Part shown: piece by piece, positions 58,730 through 64,000 of the stretch
Layout of the letters: each line of letters starts with the position of its first letter
Position numbering within the stretch: position 1 is the stretch's first letter
Assembly (NCBI RefSeq): GCF_002723935.1
Contig: NZ_BEWM01000003.1
Coordinates: 124,001-188,000, forward strand
DNA: 64,000 nt
Source: Gluconobacter cerinus
Lineage (GTDB): Bacteria > Pseudomonadota > Alphaproteobacteria > Acetobacterales > Acetobacteraceae
Direction: 5' to 3'
Translations under genes and position numbers: made by a program
The notes under the pieces: model-generated
What the model was told of the DNA's origin: nothing
Database searches by the model: none
What the model saw: only the letters and a program-made list of their open reading frames with translations

Positions 58730-60388
58730 ATGACGGATACACCTGACGGTTTGTCCTTCCTGCCTTTGGGCGGGACAGGCGAGATCGGCATGAATTTCAA
58801 TCTCTACCGCCTCACTAAAAACAGTAAGGAAACCTGGCTCGCCATCGATTGCGGCATTGGCTTCTCAGGTAACGACACGCCTGAAGCTGAAGTGCTGATG
58901 CCGGACCCGACGTTTATCGCGGATCGTGCAAAGGATCTGTGTGGGTTGGTCATTACACATGCCCATGAAGATCATCTGGGTGCAGTAGCTCATCTCTGGC
59001 CTTATCTGCGCTGCCCGGTTTATGCCACGCCGTTCGCTGCCGCAGTACTGCGTCGCAAGCTGCATGAAGCGCATCTGGTTAATCAGGTAAAAATTCATGT
59101 GGTGATGCCGGGCTCGCGCTTCCATGTCGGCCCGTTTGATCTTCAGTTTGTGTCGGTGACGCACTCTGTCGCGGAAGCGCAGGCAGTTGCTCTGCGGACG
59201 CCCCATGGCCTGATCGTTCATACCGGTGACTGGAAGCTGGACGAAAATCCGCTTGTTGGCCCGGTCACTGATCTGGAAGAGTTCCGTCGTCTAGGTGACG
59301 AGGGCGTTCTGGCGATGGTGGGTGATAGCACCAACGTCATGAAGGAAGGCCGTTCAGAGTCCGAAGCGGACGTCCGCAAAGGCCTGACGGATCTGATCAC
59401 AAGCCTTCAGGGGCGTGTGGCCGTAACGTGCTTTGCCAGCAACGTGGCGCGCGTTGAGAGCATTGCGAAGGCTGCCATGGCGGCTGGTCGTGCTGTCATG
59501 ATCGTGGGCCGTTCCCTGCGTAATCTTGAAACTGCTGCCCGTGAGTGCGGTTACTTCAGCGATCTGCCGCCGTTCCTGACGGAGCAGGACGCACGCGACG
59601 TCCATGATGACAACCTTCTGATGATCATCACGGGAAGCCAGGGCGAGCCTCGTTCTGCCCTGTCCCGTATCGCGTCCGATACTCATCCGAACATTTCGCT
59701 GGGTGAGGGTGACACGGTCATCTACAGCTCCCGCGTTATTCCGGGGAATGAGCAGGCTGTCATGGCTGTGCAGGACAACCTGTCCCGTCGTGGTGTGACT
59801 GTTCTGACGGACAAAGACGCGAAGGTTCATACGTCCGGTCATGCAACGGGCGATGATATTCGCGTTCTGTATGGCATTGTCCGTCCGAAATACAGCATCC
59901 CAACACATGGCGAATGGCGTCATCTGACGGCTCATGCGGCCTTGGCCCATGAAATGGGTTCTGATCCGATCCTGCTGGAAGATGGTGACATCCTGAACCT
60001 GTCGCCGGGTGACGTGAAGGTTGTCGATACGGCACCGACTGGTCGCCTGGCGCTGGATGGCGGTCGTCTTCTGCCCATGACGGGTGGTGTTCTGGCGGCA
60101 CGTCGCAAGATGCTCTTCAACGGCATGGTTCTTGCGAGCTTCGCTGTTGATGACGAAGGCTATGTGATCGGTGAGCCAAAGATCAGTGCGCCAGGCCTTC
60201 TGGAATCGGAAGATCCGGAAAGCATTCGCATTCAGGAAGAATTCGCTGATTCTATTGACGAAATTCCTGATGAACTGCGAAAGGACGACACGGCATTCCG
60301 TGATGCGGCCAAGACGGCCCTGCGCCGTGCCCTGGGGCGCAAGCTCCAGAAGCGTCCGCTTGTCGATGTTCATCTGCTGCGCGTCTGA
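58730..60388 (+). CDS. rnj: Ribonuclease J
   Basis: A 552-residue metallo-beta-lactamase-type endo/5'-exoribonuclease. Metal motif HAHEDHLGA, beta-CASP region (GRSLRNLETAARECGYF, SGHATGDD, PTHGEWRHL). It matures rRNA and turns over mRNA in alphaproteobacteria. Confidence 0.95.
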   Translation: MTDTPDGLSFLPLGGTGEIGMNFNLYRLTKNSKETWLAIDCGIGFSGNDTPEAEVLMPDPTFIADRAKDLCGLVITHAHEDHLGAVAHLWPYLRCPVYATPFAAAVLRRKLHEAHLVNQVKIHVVMPGSRFHVGPFDLQFVSVTHSVAEAQAVALRTPHGLIVHTGDWKLDENPLVGPVTDLEEFRRLGDEGVLAMVGDSTNVMKEGRSESEADVRKGLTDLITSLQGRVAVTCFASNVARVESIAKAAMAAGRAVMIVGRSLRNLETAARECGYFSDLPPFLTEQDARDVHDDNLLMIITGSQGEPRSALSRIASDTHPNISLGEGDTVIYSSRVIPGNEQAVMAVQDNLSRRGVTVLTDKDAKVHTSGHATGDDIRVLYGIVRPKYSIPTHGEWRHLTAHAALAHEMGSDPILLEDGDILNLSPGDVKVVDTAPTGRLALDGGRLLPMTGGVLAARRKMLFNGMVLASFAVDDEGYVIGEPKISAPGLLESEDPESIRIQEEFADSIDEIPDELRKDDTAFRDAAKTALRRALGRKLQKRPLVDVHLLRV

Positions 60389-60399
60389 GAGAATAGAGT

Positions 60400-61716
60400 A
60401 TGCGTCTGAGTAAAGCCTTTCAGCCGACGCTGAAGGAAGTTCCGGCGGAGGCGCAAATTGCGTCTCATCGCCTGATGCTACGTGCAGGTCTGGTTCGCCA
60501 GACCTCCTCGGGTATTTATGCCTGGCTGCCAGCGGGCCTGCGTGTTCTTCGGAACATCGAGCAGATCATCCGCGAAGAGCAGGATACGATTGGCGCACAG
60601 GAAGTCCTGATGCCGACACTGCAGTCTGCTGATCTGTGGCGTCGTTCAGGGCGTTATGACGCTTATGGTCCGGAGATGCTGCGCATTCAGGACCGTCATG
60701 GTCGTGAGTTGCTTTACGGACCGACGAACGAGGAAATGATCACGGATATCTTCGGATCTTCTGTGAGCTCCTACAAACAGCTTCCAAAGGCGCTGTATCA
60801 TATTCAGTGGAAGTTCCGTGATGAGGTGCGTCCCCGTTTCGGTGTGATGCGCGGTCGCGAGTTCCTCATGAAGGACGCTTATTCCTTCGATGCAGACTAT
60901 CAGGGCGCGGTTAACAGCTATCGCCGCATGATGCTGTCTTATCTGAGGATCTTCCAGCGTCTCGGTGTTCGCGCTGTTCCTATGGTTGCTGATACGGGGC
61001 CGATCGGTGGTGATCTCAGCCATGAGTTCCTGGTTCTCGCGCCAACAGGTGAAAGCGGCGTATTCTTTGACGCTGCCCTTGAAGAGCAGGATTGGCTGGG
61101 CCGCCCGGTTGATTGTGATAACGAGGAAGATCTCGCCGCATTCTTCTCTTCCGTGACGGATCACTATGCCGCAACGGATGAGAAGCACGACGAGGCTGCC
61201 TGGGCGGAAGTGCCGGATGACCGGAAGCGGGAAGGGCGTGGCATCGAAGTTGGCCACATCTTCTACTTCGGCACCAAGTACACGGAATCCATGGGGATCG
61301 AAGTCAGCGGTGCCGACGGGACGAAATTCTCGCCTCACATGGGGTCTTATGGGGTCGGTGTCTCCCGGCTGGTCGGTGCTATCATTGAGGCATCGCATGA
61401 CGACGCTGGCATCATCTGGCCGGATTCCGTTGCGCCGTACAAAGCTGCGATCCTCAACCTGCGTCCGGGTGATGAAGCCTGTGATGCGATCTGTGAAGAG
61501 ATCTACGGGGCTGATCCAGAGAACTTCATGTACGATGATCGCTCCGAGCGCGCGGGCGTGAAGTTTAACGATGCTGATCTGATGGGTCATCCCTGGCAGA
61601 TCATTGTCGGTCCTCGTGGTGCCAAAGAAGGCAAGGTTGAACTGAAGCGCCGTGCAGATGGTGAGCGGTTCGAGCTGCCGGTGGCTGAAGCGCTGGCCAA
61701 GATCGGAGCCGCCTGA
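60400..61716 (+). CDS. proS: Prolyl-tRNA synthetase, short type
   Basis: A 438-residue class II synthetase. Motif 2 [20 protein letters not shown], motif 3 [13 protein letters not shown], and the anticodon domain at the C-terminus. The editing insertion of the bacterial long form is absent, as usual in alphaproteobacteria. It overlaps lolC by one base. Confidence 0.95.
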   Translation: MRLSKAFQPTLKEVPAEAQIASHRLMLRAGLVRQTSSGIYAWLPAGLRVLRNIEQIIREEQDTIGAQEVLMPTLQSADLWRRSGRYDAYGPEMLRIQDRHGRELLYGPTNEEMITDIFGSSVSSYKQLPKALYHIQWKFRDEVRPRFGVMRGREFLMKDAYSFDADYQGAVNSYRRMMLSYLRIFQRLGVRAVPMVADTGPIGGDLSHEFLVLAPTGESGVFFDAALEEQDWLGRPVDCDNEEDLAAFFSSVTDHYAATDEKHDEAAWAEVPDDRKREGRGIEVGHIFYFGTKYTESMGIEVSGADGTKFSPHMGSYGVGVSRLVGAIIEASHDDAGIIWPDSVAPYKAAILNLRPGDEACDAICEEIYGADPENFMYDDRSERAGVKFNDADLMGHPWQIIVGPRGAKEGKVELKRRADGERFELPVAEALAKIGAA

Positions 61717-62963
61717 TGTTTGGCCGCTTCGAGCGTATGGTGGCAGGGCGCTATCTGCGTGCCCGCCGTGGCGAACGCTTCGCCTCGATCATTGCAGTTT
61801 TCTCATTGGTCGGAATTGCGCTCGGAGTGGCCACACTCATCATCGTGATGTCGGTGATGAACGGGTTCAAGGCTGATCTGATGGGGCGTATCCTGGGTCT
61901 TCACGGAGATCTCTCTGTGTATGGCTATGGCCGCCCCATTGAGGCCTATCAGAACGACGTTGAGGCTATCCGCTCTATTCCCGGGGTCAAATCCGTCACA
62001 CCCATGGCGCAGGGAACTGTGCTGGTCGAAGCCGGACGGTATTCGACGGGTGCGGAAGTCCAGGGTATTGCACAACAGGATTTTCGTGACTGGCGCGCCT
62101 TAAGCAGTGGTATTATCGCCGGGTCGATTGATCGTTTCACGGGAGACGACGCCGTTGCCATTGGGACGACCATGGCGGATCGTGCGGGTCTGACGATCGG
62201 TTCTCCAATTACACTCCTTTCCCCGGACGGTCAGGCGACACCATTCGGCACGATGCCGCGCGTAAAAACGTATCATGTGGCTGCCATCTTCGATGCCAAT
62301 TGGAACGATTATAATTCCAACATCGTTCTGGTGCCGCTTCCGGCTGCGCAAAAGTTTCTGATGCTTGAAAATGCAGTGTCGCTCATTCAGGTTTCGGTAG
62401 ACGATCCTATGAACGTCCAGCTTACGCGTCAGGCCGTTGTCCAGCGTCTGGATGATCCACGCCTACGCGTTATTGACTGGAAGAACAGCGCAAATGGCTT
62501 CCTGGATGCTGTGACGGTTGAGCAGAACGTCATGTTCCTCATTTTGACGCTCATTATTCTGGTGGCTGCTTTCAACGTCATCTCGTCCTTGATCATGATG
62601 GTGAAGGACAAGACGCGGGATATCGCGGTTTTGCGGACGCTTGGTGCGAGCCGCGGCGCAGTCATGCGGATATTCCTCATGAATGGCGCTTTTGTCGGGA
62701 TTGTCGGGACGGCTGCCGGTTCTGCCCTTGGCATTGCGTTTGCCCTGAATATCGAACGCATCCGGCAGTGGCTCCAGTCTCTTACCGGCACCAACCTGTT
62801 CAACCCGGAAGTTTACTTTCTCGAGCGTCTTCCGGCGAAGCTGGTCTGGTCGCAGGTTGGAGAAGTGATTGCCATGTCTCTGGTGCTTTCTCTTCTCGCA
62901 ACGCTGTATCCATCATGGAGAGCAGCGCGAACTGATCCAATTGAGGCGTTGCGTCATGAGTGA
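61716..62963 (+). CDS. lolC: Lipoprotein-releasing ABC transporter permease (LolC/LolE)
   Basis: A 415-residue inner-membrane subunit. One N-terminal helix (about 25-48), a ~220-residue periplasmic domain, and three C-terminal helices of the FtsX type ([20 protein letters not shown], then [20 protein letters not shown]). A single LolC/E-type gene suggests the homodimeric LolF-like system of alphaproteobacteria. Confidence 0.92.
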   Translation: MFGRFERMVAGRYLRARRGERFASIIAVFSLVGIALGVATLIIVMSVMNGFKADLMGRILGLHGDLSVYGYGRPIEAYQNDVEAIRSIPGVKSVTPMAQGTVLVEAGRYSTGAEVQGIAQQDFRDWRALSSGIIAGSIDRFTGDDAVAIGTTMADRAGLTIGSPITLLSPDGQATPFGTMPRVKTYHVAAIFDANWNDYNSNIVLVPLPAAQKFLMLENAVSLIQVSVDDPMNVQLTRQAVVQRLDDPRLRVIDWKNSANGFLDAVTVEQNVMFLILTLIILVAAFNVISSLIMMVKDKTRDIAVLRTLGASRGAVMRIFLMNGAFVGIVGTAAGSALGIAFALNIERIRQWLQSLTGTNLFNPEVYFLERLPAKLVWSQVGEVIAMSLVLSLLATLYPSWRAARTDPIEALRHE

Positions 62964-63645
62964 GACACAGATGCCAGCATTAAAGCTGGAGAATCTGACG
63001 CGTCGTTTTCGGTCAGGTGAAGAAACGCTCGAAATTCTATCGAATGCCGAGTTTACGCTTTATCCCGGTGAAATTGTTGCCCTTGTTGCGCCGAGCGGGA
63101 CCGGAAAATCTACGCTCTTGCATCTTGCCGGGCTGTTGGAAGCTCCCACCGACGGTACAGTTTATATCGGTGGCAAGGCGGTAAGTGGACTGAGCGATAG
63201 CGTTCGCACTGCTGTGCGGCGTGATCAAATCGGGTTTGTGTATCAGTTTCATCATTTGTTGGGTGAGTTCACAGCGCGCGAAAATGTCATGTTGCCCCAG
63301 TTGGTTGCGGGTGTGTCCGCAAAGGTGGCGCGGGCGCGTGCCGAAGATCTATTGGGACGTTTTGGATTGTCTAATCGCCTGAATTCTCTGCCCGGCCGCC
63401 TGTCTGGTGGTGAGCAGCAGCGGACTGCTATCGCGCGGGCCTTAGCCAACCGGCCAAAACTTCTCCTTGCGGATGAGCCAACCGGCAATCTGGATATTGG
63501 GACGTCTGATCACGTTTTTGATGAGCTATTGCGTGCCGTTCGTGAGGAAGGCGTTGCAGCACTGATTGCAACGCATAATCAGGAACTTGCGGCCCGTATG
63601 GACCGGACGGTAACGTTACGGGATGGGAAGCTCGTACCGTTTTGA
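62956..63645 (+). CDS. lolD: Lipoprotein-releasing ABC transporter ATPase LolD
   Basis: A 229-residue ATPase. Walker [10 protein letters not shown], signature [15 protein letters not shown], Walker [13 protein letters not shown]. The ATG at 62956 overlaps the permease stop by eight bases. Confidence 0.94.
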   Translation: MSETQMPALKLENLTRRFRSGEETLEILSNAEFTLYPGEIVALVAPSGTGKSTLLHLAGLLEAPTDGTVYIGGKAVSGLSDSVRTAVRRDQIGFVYQFHHLLGEFTARENVMLPQLVAGVSAKVARARAEDLLGRFGLSNRLNSLPGRLSGGEQQRTAIARALANRPKLLLADEPTGNLDIGTSDHVFDELLRAVREEGVAALIATHNQELAARMDRTVTLRDGKLVPF

Positions 63646-63705
63646 GTTGAGGTGACCGGCAAGAAGAGCGCTGTATCTGCTCGCCGGTCCTGATAGAATA
63701 GAGGC

Positions 63706-64000
63706 ATGTCTCATGCCGATTTTGTCCATCTCCGTAATCACTCAGCCTACTCCCTGAGCCAGGGCGCCATTCGCATTCCAGATCTGGTTAGTCTGGCTGT
63801 GAAGAACGGTATGCCTGCCGTTGCATTGACGGACAGTGGCAACCTATTTGGTGCTCTGGAATTTTCTCTTTACTGCCGAAGCAGCGGTGTACAGCCGATT
63901 GTCGGCTGTCAGCTTTCCCTTCCATCCCGCAGCACCAAGCCCGGAGCTCCTTCTGAGCCGCTGGTAGTGCTGGCCCGGAACGAGACGGGGCTGGCCAATC
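63706..64000 (+). CDS. dnaE: DNA polymerase III alpha subunit, N-terminal fragment
   Basis: The first 98 codons, cut by the window edge. FVHLRNHSAYSLSQGAIRIP and AVALTDSGNLFGALEFSLYC are the PHP domain of DnaE. The first His of the PHP HxH motif is Arg, as in many DnaE proteins. The ATG at 63706 follows GAGG closely. A hairpin (GACCGGC / GCCGGTC) separates it from lolD. Confidence 0.9.
   Translation, partial: MSHADFVHLRNHSAYSLSQGAIRIPDLVSLAVKNGMPAVALTDSGNLFGALEFSLYCRSSGVQPIVGCQLSLPSRSTKPGAPSEPLVVLARNETGLAN

Overview
The window reads as chromosome of an alphaproteobacterium, most likely an acetic acid bacterium (Acetobacteraceae, Gluconobacter-like). This is inferred from protein content: MucR/Ros and PetP/PetR-type regulators, a LsrB-like LysR gene beside trxB, a SUF-only Fe-S operon, ihfA after plsX-fabH, RNase J, a short ProRS, and coaX-birA-rnj synteny. 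Most of the sequence is conserved core genome. The only trace of a mobile element is a tyrosine integrase with a premature stop at the extreme left edge.

Layout. 1-0.8 kb: broken integrase and a gene-poor strip. 0.8-4.4 kb (minus): FUSC membrane protein and a UdgX-type uracil-DNA-binding protein. 4.5-6.8 kb (plus): mucR, sppA, ihfB and a small exported protein. 6.8-8.8 kb (minus): LysR and trxB. 8.9-16.0 kb (plus): Lrp, two lipid-linked-sugar glycosyltransferases, motB-motA and a secreted prolyl oligopeptidase. 16.1-20.1 kb: rpsU (minus), def-petP-petR-histidine kinase (plus), bamE (minus). 20.2-24.8 kb (plus): yceD-rpmF-plsX-fabH-ihfA-merR and tRNA-Pro; the merR gene carries 30 perfect tandem GCCGAA hexamers. 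24.8-27.4 kb (minus): AI-2E-type permease, DUF3574 lipoprotein, Nudix hydrolase. 27.4-31.9 kb (plus): Atm1-like ABC exporter, rpmB, and fusA outside a str operon. 32.3-36.8 kb (minus): S10 carboxypeptidase and a divergent PEP carboxylase. 36.8-44.2 kb (plus): DUF445 and the suf operon (Rrf2 regulator, sufBCDS, sufT, sufA). 44.1-48.4 kb (minus): 23S/tRNA uridine methyltransferase, a DEAD-box helicase with an AT-hook-rich tail, and a CopD-like protein. 48.6-57.0 kb (plus): nnr, tRNA-Leu, tig-clpP-clpX-lon-hup (protein quality control). 57.0-64 kb (plus): tRNA-Val, birA, coaX, rnj, proS, lolC/E, lolD and the start of dnaE.

How the genes work together. Three blocks are functionally coherent. tig/clpP/clpX/lon handles folding and degradation of new or damaged protein. 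The suf operon builds Fe-S clusters under a probable cluster-sensing Rrf2 repressor, with an IscR-like palindrome in front of it. yceD-rpmF-plsX-fabH links ribosome production and fatty-acid initiation. The Atm1-like exporter is a plausible partner of the Fe-S machinery. All three HU/IHF-type nucleoid proteins lie in this window, each in a different operon.

I did not find a clearly new multi-gene system, CRISPR array, prophage, intact insertion sequence or rRNA. The most unusual signals are the pure (GCCGAA)30 tract in the MerR regulator, the AT-hook helicase tail, the PEP carboxylase homologue with changed catalytic residues, hairpins placed at the starts of fusA and of a glycosyltransferase gene, and start codons of divergent genes sharing one CATG.
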